A stretch of DNA of 64,000 nt from a virus: the IMG/VR virus record IMGVR_UViG_3300044859_002168, positions 1-64,000 of that record, one strand, 5' to 3'. A program made the position numbers and the translations under genes. Shown piece by piece: positions 7,341 to 14,533 of the stretch. Each line of letters starts with the position of its first letter. The stretch's first letter is position 1. Under the pieces are notes generated by a model, which was not told the DNA's origin, did no database searches, and worked only from the letters and a program-made list of their open reading frames with translations.

Positions 7341-7727
7341 ATGAAGTATATTATCTCAGAATCACAATATAAAAGATTCAATGAAAATATTGATATTGAA
7401 TCTAATATTATTGGCCAGCCAACAGAGGAAGTTTTAACCGTTGCCGATTTTCTGAATCGTTACGATATTGTTGAGCCAGGAAGAATGTTAATTGAAGACC
7501 AAGCAATTCAAGTCTTTGGATTTGAAGGAAAAGATTTCAAATTCTTTGATGATGAATTCTTAATCTTTATTGTCTACCCAAGTAAAGGTGACATTTGGAT
7601 TAACGTTGAATGGGTTGAAGATGATACCATTAATCCCGAACAATTAAGTGAAGTCATTGATTATGTGAAACAACTCGCAGGTAATTATTCCATGTTTTAT
7701 TGGGCAATTGAAGGGGAACCCATCTAA
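7341..7727 (+). CDS. Hypothetical acidic protein with virion-type N-terminal motif
   Basis: 128 aa from the ATG at 7341, chosen over an upstream ATG at 7293 because TATTTAT lies 4 nt before it and the product then starts MKYIISESQYKRFNENI, with I-S-E at 5-7. The rest is strongly acidic with a beta-rich core (AIQVFGFEGKDFKFFDDEFL; DIWINVEWVEDD) and a C-terminal helix-strand (YSMFYWAIEGEPI). No family recognised. It is followed after 17 nt by the sigma-like gene, whose product has almost the same first ten residues. Confidence 0.7.
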   Translation: MKYIISESQYKRFNENIDIESNIIGQPTEEVLTVADFLNRYDIVEPGRMLIEDQAIQVFGFEGKDFKFFDDEFLIFIVYPSKGDIWINVEWVEDDTINPEQLSEVIDYVKQLAGNYSMFYWAIEGEPI

Positions 7728-7731
7728 CAGA

Positions 7732-7738
7732 TATTTAT
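7732..7738 (+). promoter_or_regulatory. TATTTAT start-proximal motif (putative late promoter)
   Basis: GATATTTATTAG lies 6 nt before the ATG of the sigma-like gene at 7745, in the 17-nt gap after the previous stop. Confidence 0.5.
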
Positions 7739-7744
7739 TAGAAT

Positions 7745-8290
7745 ATGAAAATTATTATCACGGAGTCTCAACGTAAGATTTTAACCGAAGGGTTAGATTT
7801 TACGGAAGTTTATAAAAAAAATTACAATCCAATATTTTCTCAGGTTTGTATGAAGTACGCCAAAGGTGATATTGATTTAGCCAAAGAGTTTTGTCAGATT
7901 GGATTTCTTAAAGTTCATAAAAACTTAGACAAATACTCAGGTCAAGGTAGTTTACAAGGATGGGTAAGAAGAGTTGTCACCAACGAAATTATCAATGAGT
8001 TTAGAAAAAAACAGTTGGATACCACAACTGATTTAGATATCTCAAAAATGGATGTTGGAGTAGAACCTACGGAAACCGATTTCATGGGTGGTAGAATAAC
8101 CAAAGAACAGTTAAGAAAAGCGGTTGATGGTTTAGCCGAAGGTTACAAAACAATATTGATGTTATATTATTTTGGTAACCTAAAACACAATGAGATTGCG
8201 GAGGTCTTGGGTATTGACCCAGGAACCTCTCGTTCACAACTCAGTAAGGCAAAAATAAGTTTAAGAAACGTTTTAGCGAAATACCTTTAA
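7745..8290 (+). CDS. RNA polymerase sigma-70/ECF-like factor with virion-type N-terminal motif
   Basis: 181 aa, the size of an ECF sigma factor. Region 2 spans about residues 25-85: VCMKYAKGDIDLAKEFCQIG, FLKVHKNLDKYSGQGSLQGW and VRRVVTNEIINEFRKK, the core-binding and -10 recognition helices. Region 4 spans about 125-178: LAEGYKTILMLYYFGNLKHN, EIAEVLGIDPGTSRSQLSKA, a clear helix-turn-helix for the -35. Upstream of this sits MKIIITESQRKILTEGL, with I-T-E and L-T-E, which ECF factors normally lack. I infer a sigma factor carried in the virion and injected to redirect host RNA polymerase, or alternatively a late factor that recognises the TATTTAT element, which also precedes its own gene. It overlaps the convergent 8287 gene by 4 nt. 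Confidence 0.85.
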   Translation: MKIIITESQRKILTEGLDFTEVYKKNYNPIFSQVCMKYAKGDIDLAKEFCQIGFLKVHKNLDKYSGQGSLQGWVRRVVTNEIINEFRKKQLDTTTDLDISKMDVGVEPTETDFMGGRITKEQLRKAVDGLAEGYKTILMLYYFGNLKHNEIAEVLGIDPGTSRSQLSKAKISLRNVLAKYL

Positions 8291-8541
8291 TATCTATTAA
8301 GGATTTGTAACCTAATCTTTTTTTGGTCTTCCTCAGGATTTGATTTTAATCCCCCCAAACTTATAGACTCACCATAACAATGTGGTTCAACAACATCAAA
8401 GTCATCCACATCTTTGATTACTCGGAATGAGACAAACCCAGCACTTGTTGCATCTTGCCCACCAACTATGTCAGAGTGATTTATCGCAGCACTAAAAACA
8501 ATCACACTACCATTGATAACAACATATTTTGCGACAAACAT
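8287..8541 (-). CDS. Small hypothetical protein (84 aa)
   Basis: 84 aa, beginning MFVAKYVVINGSVIVFSAAI and containing NHSDIVGGQDATSAGFVSF, then an acidic stretch with a single Cys and GESISLGGLKS. Predicted mostly beta. The His-Ser-Asp-Ile segment after an N-terminal hairpin is a recurring feature of small phage proteins of unknown function. It follows the 8544 gene by 2 nt, so it is co-transcribed from the promoter at 8767. Confidence 0.65.
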   Translation of the reverse strand: MFVAKYVVINGSVIVFSAAINHSDIVGGQDATSAGFVSFRVIKDVDDFDVVEPHCYGESISLGGLKSNPEEDQKKIRLQILNRY

Positions 8542-8543
8542 AA

Positions 8544-8762
8544 TTATGAATTTAATTGTTTCCCAATCATTTTACATTTGTGTCTCATATCACAAATGAT
8601 TTCAAAATACAAATGTGTATCTAATTGTTTGATTTGTGGTTGTTCAGAAAAGTTATCAATCAATCGTTCGGCAGTTCTAATTTGCTCAGATGTCTGACAA
8701 CTATCAATTACTTTATGGACCCATTTAATCAGGTCTCCGTAGTGAACTTCGTTTTTACTCAT
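8544..8762 (-). CDS. Small hypothetical helical protein, leaderless mRNA predicted
   Basis: 72 aa, helical, with two Cys (VIDSCQTSEQIRTAERLIDN and EIICDMRHKCKMIGK). No family recognised. The start codon lies only 4 nt after the TATATTTG of a perfect host-type promoter, so transcription should begin at or next to the A of the ATG, giving a leaderless message. It is the first gene of a two-gene unit with 8287-8541. Confidence 0.65.
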   Translation of the reverse strand: MSKNEVHYGDLIKWVHKVIDSCQTSEQIRTAERLIDNFSEQPQIKQLDTHLYFEIICDMRHKCKMIGKQLNS

Positions 8763-8766
8763 AGAG

Positions 8767-8796
8767 CAAATATAATATAAAAAACTTCACTCACAA
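8767..8796 (-). promoter_or_regulatory. Bacteroidota-type promoter
   Basis: Minus strand TTG (8796-8794), 19 nt, TATATTTG (8774-8767). The ATG at 8762 is 4 nt further on. Confidence 0.8.
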
Positions 8797-8810
8797 GTTA
8801 GGGTGTTAAA

Positions 8811-9038
8811 TTATTCTTCATCTTTAAATGGAAACCCACCCCAAAGGATTCTAATCAATCCCAAAGAGAGAGCATGATGTTGCCCATCATAATAAAAATG
8901 GTCGTAATGAAACCTCCACAAACCAAATTCAAATGTAAGATAATCTAATTTTGTAAATTTGGATAACCATTGTGAGTGTCCACCACTTTTTGTTGGTTTA
9001 CCATCAAATACTTTAATTTTTTTTCGGAGAACTTTCAT
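8811..9038 (-). CDS. Small hypothetical aromatic-rich protein
   Basis: 75 aa with a basic N-terminus (MKVLRKKIKVFDGKPTKSGG) and an unusually aromatic middle (FEFGLWRFHYDHFYYDGQHH) ending in LSLGLIRILWGGFPF. Such aromatic alternation suggests a small beta sheet or a membrane-surface protein. No family recognised. Gene spacing and codon use match the neighbours. Confidence 0.6.
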   Translation of the reverse strand: MKVLRKKIKVFDGKPTKSGGHSQWLSKFTKLDYLTFEFGLWRFHYDHFYYDGQHHALSLGLIRILWGGFPFKDEE

Positions 9039-9066
9039 TTGTTATATTTTTAAAAAATATAGTAAA

Positions 9067-9327
9067 CTATTCCTCTCCGCCCAACTCTGAACTCAAAATT
9101 TCATATACTCTGTCAAGAACTTCTAAGGTAAAGTCCTCACCGTACACACCATTAATCTCTCTGAACTTAGAAATCATTCTATCTGAGATGTAATTTACTT
9201 TGTTTTGTTTGTTTGGTTTTTTGTCAATATCCATATTAAAATCAAATGATTGTGGGAGTTCAGGGTATTTTACCGCAATCTCCTTAATTAAATCAATAAG
9301 TTGTGATTCCGTTAACCGAACTTTCAT
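9067..9327 (-). CDS. Hypothetical protein with virion-type N-terminal motif
   Basis: 86 aa starting MKVRLTESQLIDLIKEIA, with L-T-E at 5-7 and I-K-E at about 14-16. The remainder is polar and helical (YISDRMISKFREINGVYGED) without a recognised domain. A TATTTAAT box lies 3 nt before the ATG, a variant of the late-type motif. The product is small enough to be an internal-protein-like packaged factor. Confidence 0.65.
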   Translation of the reverse strand: MKVRLTESQLIDLIKEIAVKYPELPQSFDFNMDIDKKPNKQNKVNYISDRMISKFREINGVYGEDFTLEVLDRVYEILSSELGGEE

Positions 9328-9338
9328 ACTATTAAATA

Positions 9339-9926
9339 TTAGTGATTACAAGAAATTTGATGTTCACCCCACTTTTTAGTTGGTTTTACATTTGGGAAGT
9401 AATAACACTTCCAAACTCTTTGATTGTTAAAGTATATGTGTTTGGTAAATCCTGTTGGTACCGTGGCACCTGTTGGTAAGACATTATTTTTATTTTTGAA
9501 TTCAACACTTATCTTGATAGTTAACTTCTCAGCATCATCCCATTTTCTTTCTTGTTCTTCAAGTAATCTCCATTCCCCTCTGTTGAGGTATTGATTTTGA
9601 AGAGCTGAATTCAAATATGAGAAGGTGGTCTTTAGGTTTACCATGTTGTCAGAGAATGTTGCCGCAGGTGCCAAGTGACCCTTATCATAAATATTACTTA
9701 CATAATCAGCACCGTCAGATGTTTTGATGCCTGGCTCAATATAAAAGTCCATAGACCCCCTGTTAACGTTTGTGGGACGATTTGAGGACTCGTAAGTTAA
9801 TTCTAATGGTTGTTCTAACTTTTGAGAATAACTAACCGTGTAGATTGTTTTATCAACTTTAACATCAGGTAAAGAGTTACTTGATGATAGAAAGAATAAT
9901 GGTAATAAGATAATAAACTTTTTCAT
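9339..9926 (-). CDS. Secreted DNA/RNA non-specific endonuclease
   Basis: 195 aa. Residues 1-19 are a signal peptide (MKKFIILLPLFFLSSSNS). The beta-beta-alpha-metal nuclease core is visible: DKGHLAPAATF, a variant of the DRGH catalytic box whose His activates water, then SYLNSALQNQYLNRGEWRLL supplying the Mg-binding Asn. A later GFTKHIYF strand and a C-terminal CNH follow. Length is short for the family but complete. It is the last gene of the secreted operon and would be exported to the periplasm or outside, perhaps to degrade extracellular or competitor DNA. A lytic phage exporting a nuclease is unusual. Confidence 0.85.
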   Translation of the reverse strand: MKKFIILLPLFFLSSSNSLPDVKVDKTIYTVSYSQKLEQPLELTYESSNRPTNVNRGSMDFYIEPGIKTSDGADYVSNIYDKGHLAPAATFSDNMVNLKTTFSYLNSALQNQYLNRGEWRLLEEQERKWDDAEKLTIKISVEFKNKNNVLPTGATVPTGFTKHIYFNNQRVWKCYYFPNVKPTKKWGEHQISCNH

Positions 9927-9927
9927 T

Positions 9928-11127
9928 TTAATATGTTAATTTGTTTTTATTTGAGAAACCTGTTGTTATTAAATAGTAATTAGATGAACCATTTCTAACA
10001 GGTGAAGAAATTGTTATTGATTGGGAACCTGTAATTGTTGATTTTAAATTTGTGGTTCCCGTTTTAATGGTGTTCCATTCAGATGGAATAAAAAACCTGA
10101 CTGAAGGTAATGACCCCCAAGTTGATATTAATCCTGATTTTCTACCGTAAATAACAAATGCATCCGATACATTCACTCTACCATCATTATTCACATCCAT
10201 ACGGTAATATTCTCTACTCGTTAGATTTGTTTTACCTAACACAATATCTGTTGCATGATTGGCATCAGTGTTTGATAGAGATGATTTTGTTGACGGTGTT
10301 GGTATTTTAATTTGAAACTCATAGTTGTTAATATCCAATCCTGTTGAAGTAAAATTATACTGTCCATTTGAATTGGTATAAACAGTTCTGTTAAGTGAGA
10401 ATGAAGTCTGAACAGATGAAGGTGTGAATCTATATTTGGTTCCACTTGATATTGACCATACAGTTGCGTTTTTACCACCGACAGGAACAACTTTAGTACC
10501 ATCACTGTTGGTTAAACCCATCGTAGATGCGTTGTTACTACAATTAGGTTTTGATAAGACATTTATATCTATGTTATTTGATGATTCATACAACACAATT
10601 TGAAAAGTGAAGTATGTTGTTCTACAACTATAGTGTGGTGTGTTATTGAAGTTAAAAACAAATACTCTATTTGGTGAGGTACCTGTCGTATAATAGTTCA
10701 TGTTACCCGTGTTTGGAAATAAATCTTCCCAATCCGCTAATATCGCATTTTTTGGTGCTCCACTGTTTGGTAAAAATTGTGCGGTATATCCGTTTGTTTG
10801 ATTGGCAGAGAAACCTACCCAACCGTTTGAACTGGCATAAACCTGTGTGTAGTTGTTACCAAAATAAGTGAACGTGAAACCAATATTGAAAGGTCCCTGA
10901 ACACAGTCATCACAACCTGATACAGATGTTCCCCCACCATAGTTGTAGTTACCGTATGTTGGTGTGGTTATAGTATAGTTTGAAATACTTTTTGTGTGAA
11001 GTTCTACGGGTACATTAACAACCCCAACCTCATTACCGTCATAGATATATCCCGAATACGCAAACTCTTGTCCCTTTAGATTAAGGACAGAAACAAAGAG
11101 TAAACATATTGAGAATACAAACCTCAT
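9928..11127 (-). CDS. Secreted beta-rich protein with dockerin-like repeat
   Basis: 399 aa. A signal peptide (MRFVFSICLLFVSVLNLKG) is followed by a carboxypeptidase-regulatory-like strand pair (YSGYIYDGNEVGVVNVPVEL), a lectin or nidogen-like sandwich with CDDC and QVYASSNGWVGFS, and near residue 315 a dockerin-type calcium loop, DVNNDGRVNVSDAFVIYG. Dockerins bind cohesins, and the neighbouring 14534-16429 product carries a cohesin-like region and its own dockerin loop. No T9SS tail is visible; the protein ends NKNKLTY. ATGA overlap couples it to the upstream gene. Likely a surface or adhesion component made late in infection. Confidence 0.7.
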   Translation of the reverse strand: MRFVFSICLLFVSVLNLKGQEFAYSGYIYDGNEVGVVNVPVELHTKSISNYTITTPTYGNYNYGGGTSVSGCDDCVQGPFNIGFTFTYFGNNYTQVYASSNGWVGFSANQTNGYTAQFLPNSGAPKNAILADWEDLFPNTGNMNYYTTGTSPNRVFVFNFNNTPHYSCRTTYFTFQIVLYESSNNIDINVLSKPNCSNNASTMGLTNSDGTKVVPVGGKNATVWSISSGTKYRFTPSSVQTSFSLNRTVYTNSNGQYNFTSTGLDINNYEFQIKIPTPSTKSSLSNTDANHATDIVLGKTNLTSREYYRMDVNNDGRVNVSDAFVIYGRKSGLISTWGSLPSVRFFIPSEWNTIKTGTTNLKSTITGSQSITISSPVRNGSSNYYLITTGFSNKNKLTY

Positions 11128-11579
11128 TCTACTTTAGAAATCGCGTTCTCTAATGATTTTTTAACCGCAGATGCAAATACACTTTTTTCAAATGGTAAAT
11201 TCTCATCTTTAAGTTCCGCAAATCCAGCTTTAACGGATAATTTAGCTTCACCCTCACCCTCGTAAACCACAGAATCAATAATCATCTTAGTTTTTACAAT
11301 AGTTATTTTCTTTTTAATCATGAATGGTCCGATGTTAATACCAATTGAAGGAGCTTCAATAGAAACTATTTCAACAGTTATTGGTGCACCATCTTCACAT
11401 AATGAGTATTTCTGACTCGCCAATTCTTCAGTAATTTGTTTAACACCAAAGGTGAATCTTTTTGAGGATAAGTCGGGATTCTCTGTTTTATTTTCAACGG
11501 ATTTTACTGTGTAACAATCCTGAGCCTGAAGGTTTATACCTGAAAGTATAAGACCGATTATTAAAATTATTTTTCTCAT
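11124..11579 (-). CDS. Secreted hypothetical protein of the CsgG cluster
   Basis: 151 aa with a signal peptide ending LQAQ (MRKIILIIGLILSGINLQAQ). The mature part is alpha/beta: FTFGVKQITEELASQKYSLC, then alternating strands with GINIGPFMIKKKITIVKTKM and a C-terminal helix ending in ENAISKVE. The layout, a short periplasmic domain that would pair with a CsgG pore, recalls CsgE- or CsgG-like periplasmic domains, but I cannot assign it. Its start overlaps the stop of the upstream gene (ATGA). Confidence 0.6.
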   Translation of the reverse strand: MRKIILIIGLILSGINLQAQDCYTVKSVENKTENPDLSSKRFTFGVKQITEELASQKYSLCEDGAPITVEIVSIEAPSIGINIGPFMIKKKITIVKTKMIIDSVVYEGEGEAKLSVKAGFAELKDENLPFEKSVFASAVKKSLENAISKVE

Positions 11580-13087
11580 AATAAAATTTTTGCACCTGTT
11601 AATATTTGATAGTTTAACACACTACCTTTTATTTGGTAAGTACTAGATATACTCACGTTATACTTGAATGATTTTGATATAGTGTAATCCCAAGAACTGA
11701 ACGGTACTAATAAGATTCCTGAATCCCACCACTTACCATCATAGAACTTTGTAAAGGGTGAATAAACCCCCAACATTAGTATATTCCCTGAAAGTTTTTT
11801 AGATGCTTTAAATGGCATAAACCCACCACCAATTGCCGACAAGTTTGAAAACCCTTCACCCGCTAAAACACCAACAGTCATGTTTAAACCACCCATCATA
11901 GTTAATTTACCAAATCTCTTTGAATTCATCGCTGTTGATGTGTTGAATAAGTTTCTTTCAAAATCAATCATAGATGAGTTTGCAACAATCAAAGTGTTTG
12001 TTTTTTTCTTATTAGAAAACGCACCGTAGAATGTAAGGTTTGTATTATTAATTGTTGTTGTGAAGTTTAAAAGAAATCCTTTCGCCTTTGTATTGTTTGT
12101 ATTTGACTTAGTAACTGACATGGTTCCCTTAAATTGATTAGAACCGTCTTCATTACTTCTTAACGCAACGATGTCACCCGTACCAATTATTGAACCAACT
12201 CTAACTTTGGAACCACCACCATTACCTGATGACGATGCTTCTGCAGCATTTGCAACTGAGTTTGTTATCCCACCATTACCACCGCCTGATTCGGTTTGTT
12301 TATTATTCTCAGGAACATTTTGTCCTTGAGGGGTATTTGTACCCGATTGGGTATTACCACCACCACCTTGACCCGTATTCGTACCCGATTGGGTATTACC
12401 TTGACTTGAATTATTATTTGAAGGATTGTTTACAGATGGCTGAGTCTGTCCACTTCCACCTTGAGTTGAGTTACCTGAACTTGATGTGTTTCCTCCATTT
12501 TGGTTAGTTGTTTCTCCTTGTTGTGAATTTCCACCACCATTAGTTGAACCACCTCCTGAGTTTCCTGTTGTGTTAGGTGTTCCGTTTTGAGTTGTAGAAC
12601 CATTCGATACAGTTCCTGAAGATGTGTTATTTGATTGATTTGTTCCATTGTTTTGTCTGTTTGAAGAACCTTTCCTTGAGGACGGAGAGTTATTTGACGA
12701 GGCATTATCTACACTATTACTAATTGAGTTACCAACTGATGATACACTCATAGTAGAAGCCGCAGTAATAGAAGTCAATGTTGATATTATGTTTTGTGTA
12801 ATAATCATATTTTGAGTTGTCTGAGTTTGTGTCATCATCTCATCACATGGTTGATTCGCACCTTGAACTTGAATGTTAGTCATCCAATTATCAAAAGTAC
12901 CATTTGCAAAATCTGTTTGGCTGAAACTACCGATAAAACCGAGGTAGTTCACGGTAACATTTTGGTTACCTGTAATATTAATTACTTTTTGTTTTTTGGA
13001 ACAAGGGTCCACATACGAATACGTGAACCCCTGCCCAAATAAATTAGAAGAAAATAATAGTGATAATATGATTAATATTTTTTTCAT
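11576..13087 (-). CDS. Secreted protein with long Gly/Asn/Ser/Thr/Gln linker
   Basis: 503 aa. The signal peptide (MKKILIILSLLFSSNLFGQ) precedes an N-terminal domain with a CSKKQK site and CDEMM. Residues about 130-280 are a low-complexity linker of Gly, Asn, Ser, Thr and Gln of the kind seen in amyloid-prone or curli-like proteins. The C-terminal 200 residues are beta-rich with regular aromatic strands ending YQILTGAKILL, consistent with an outer-membrane or beta-sandwich domain. Its ATG abuts the stop of the 13087-13428 gene. In a curli-like system this could be the CsgF-like or substrate component, but that is inference. Confidence 0.6.
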   Translation of the reverse strand: MKKILIILSLLFSSNLFGQGFTYSYVDPCSKKQKVINITGNQNVTVNYLGFIGSFSQTDFANGTFDNWMTNIQVQGANQPCDEMMTQTQTTQNMIITQNIISTLTSITAASTMSVSSVGNSISNSVDNASSNNSPSSRKGSSNRQNNGTNQSNNTSSGTVSNGSTTQNGTPNTTGNSGGGSTNGGGNSQQGETTNQNGGNTSSSGNSTQGGSGQTQPSVNNPSNNNSSQGNTQSGTNTGQGGGGNTQSGTNTPQGQNVPENNKQTESGGGNGGITNSVANAAEASSSGNGGGSKVRVGSIIGTGDIVALRSNEDGSNQFKGTMSVTKSNTNNTKAKGFLLNFTTTINNTNLTFYGAFSNKKKTNTLIVANSSMIDFERNLFNTSTAMNSKRFGKLTMMGGLNMTVGVLAGEGFSNLSAIGGGFMPFKASKKLSGNILMLGVYSPFTKFYDGKWWDSGILLVPFSSWDYTISKSFKYNVSISSTYQIKGSVLNYQILTGAKILL

Positions 13088-13428
13088 TAATCACCATTCG
13101 TCACATCCGATAATACTTGACCATCTTCCTCATCTACTTTCTGAATTAACATCTTATCTCTATCTTCAGAGTTGAACCAATAGTCAACAACCTTATTTAG
13201 ATTACCAACGAAAGCACCCAATAAGATTAATAACATTTCCTTCCAACTCTCTTGAATTGGGATACCAACAAATGTTGCAACGTTGATACCTAAAATAATA
13301 AAGAAAAACAAAAACAACACAACGATAGTAATTCTCCATCTATTTGATTGCATTTGTTGTAACATGTAATAGAATCTGTTTTTATCATCTACCTTAACGT
13401 AATCACTTGTACTAAATAATTTTTTCAT
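13087..13428 (-). CDS. Two-helix inner membrane protein
   Basis: 113 aa. After a basic N-terminus two hydrophobic helices follow: ITIVVLFLFFFIILGINVAT and EMLLILLGAFVGNLNKVVD. The acidic C-terminal tail (DEEDGQVLSDVTNGD) would be cytoplasmic. The topology is similar to small phage membrane proteins such as holins, but nothing specific marks it as one. It sits 1 nt after CsgG and shares its last base with the next gene, so it belongs to the same operon. Confidence 0.65.
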   Translation of the reverse strand: MKKLFSTSDYVKVDDKNRFYYMLQQMQSNRWRITIVVLFLFFFIILGINVATFVGIPIQESWKEMLLILLGAFVGNLNKVVDYWFNSEDRDKMLIQKVDEEDGQVLSDVTNGD

Positions 13429-13429
13429 T

Positions 13430-14158
13430 TTAACTTTTTAACATTCCTTTTTTAATGAGTTTTTCAACTACTCTTACAGTTGAAGTCTCGAGAGCCTTTT
13501 TTGTAGATACACCCACAGTTGATTTGTTAAATGTTGGTCCTTCAATATCACCTAAAGTCGTTGAAGTCTTGGTTGTGATTGCTCTACCTTGACCTGACCC
13601 TGTAATAATTTCTCCTGTTTCAGCATCCACAAATCTAACCTGTAATCCTAACTGAGTTACTTGTTTTATTGTAACGCCACTTGTTTCAACAACTTCATCT
13701 TCACCGACAGAAAAATCATAGACTTCAATGTAAACAAAGTATTTTGCTAATTTGATTTTACCTTTCCCATCAATTTTGTTTTCGGTAAAACCTTTATTGG
13801 ACGCTTTGAATTGTTGAACCATTCTTTCTTTGATTTCCAATTTGTCTTCTGTGAATACAAATCTTCCTGTTTCCTCCAAGTATTCCAATACAATGTTTGT
13901 AACACCCATTCCAACACGAGCATCTTTCAACTCAGGATACATTTCATAAACTTCATCGTTGATACCAATTTTTAGGATTTGAATAGGGATTTGGATTGTA
14001 TCGGTGTAAGGTGGAAGTGATTCCAAAGACTTCTTTTTTTCAAAGTTGGCGGTATACTCCTCAGTTTTAATAGAACCGATTGGTTGACCATGACACTCTT
14101 TTGGAGTACCACACCCAACCAACACTAATCCCAAAACAATTAGTTTACCAAGGTGCAT
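13430..14158 (-). CDS. csgG-like: CsgG-family outer membrane lipoprotein
   Basis: 242 aa from the ATG at 14158, chosen over the longer frame from 14278 because it exposes a lipoprotein signal, MHLGKLIVLGLVLVGCG, with lipobox LVGC. CsgG features are strong: TDTIQIPIQILKIGINDEVY, EETGRFVFTEDKLEIKERM, the strand AKYFVYIEVYDF, GVTIKQVTQLGLQVRFVDAE TGEI (here split), and a C-terminal helix. CsgG forms the nonameric outer-membrane pore that exports curli subunits. It overlaps the upstream 14145 gene by 14 nt. A phage copy implies export of phage-encoded surface proteins or a pore used in lysis or exclusion. Confidence 0.85.
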   Translation of the reverse strand: MHLGKLIVLGLVLVGCGTPKECHGQPIGSIKTEEYTANFEKKKSLESLPPYTDTIQIPIQILKIGINDEVYEMYPELKDARVGMGVTNIVLEYLEETGRFVFTEDKLEIKERMVQQFKASNKGFTENKIDGKGKIKLAKYFVYIEVYDFSVGEDEVVETSGVTIKQVTQLGLQVRFVDAETGEIITGSGQGRAITTKTSTTLGDIEGPTFNKSTVGVSTKKALETSTVRVVEKLIKKGMLKS

Positions 14159-14459
14159 CTTCAGATTCACTTTTCTCTTGTTTAGGAGCAGGTGCTGCAG
14201 GTTTTTCAACTGTCTTTTCTTTGATAACTGTTGTCGTTCCACCGCCAGAATTTGTGTTCTTAGATGAATTGTCAACATTCAAATTAATTACAGGTGCCGC
14301 AGGTGCAACTTGCTCTGTTTTTGGTGACTCTTCTTCATCACCACCAAAAAGTGTTGTGGTGAAATAAGCTCCACCAGCTGTGACTGCTGTTGCAATCGCC
14401 CCGATAATAGTCTTCTTAAGACCACTCCAGGTTCCGTCATTTTCTTGTTCTTCTGACAT
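14145..14459 (-). CDS. Single-pass membrane protein with low-complexity tail
   Basis: 104 aa from the ATG at 14459 (MSEEQEND), chosen because the longer frame starts in a non-coding leader. One transmembrane helix (TIIGAIATAVTAGGAYFTTT) is followed by an acidic segment and a Ser/Asn/Gly then Pro/Ala/Lys-rich tail ending DAPW. The tail could span the periplasm. It overlaps csgG, so the two are translationally coupled; an energy-coupling or anchoring role for the CsgG pore is possible but unsupported. Confidence 0.6.
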   Translation of the reverse strand: MSEEQENDGTWSGLKKTIIGAIATAVTAGGAYFTTTLFGGDEEESPKTEQVAPAAPVINLNVDNSSKNTNSGGGTTTVIKEKTVEKPAAPAPKQEKSESEDAPW

Positions 14460-14503
14460 TTTATTTGAATTTAATTTAGGGTTTATTGTTTTTATTGGGC
14501 TAA

Positions 14504-14530
14504 CTTGAGGTCTCAATTTGAGACCTCAAG
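14504..14530 (-). terminator. Long perfect hairpin after the T9SS gene
   Basis: CTTGAGGTCTC, 5 nt, GAGACCTCAAG: an 11-bp perfect stem just past the stop at 14534. No T-run follows, so it may stabilise or process the RNA rather than end it fully. Confidence 0.55.
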
Positions 14531-14533
14531 ATT

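Noticed and set aside
7745-8290. The sigma-like protein as a plain transposase or HTH regulator
   Set aside because: Both sigma region 2 and region 4 are present with correct spacing, which fits a sigma factor better.
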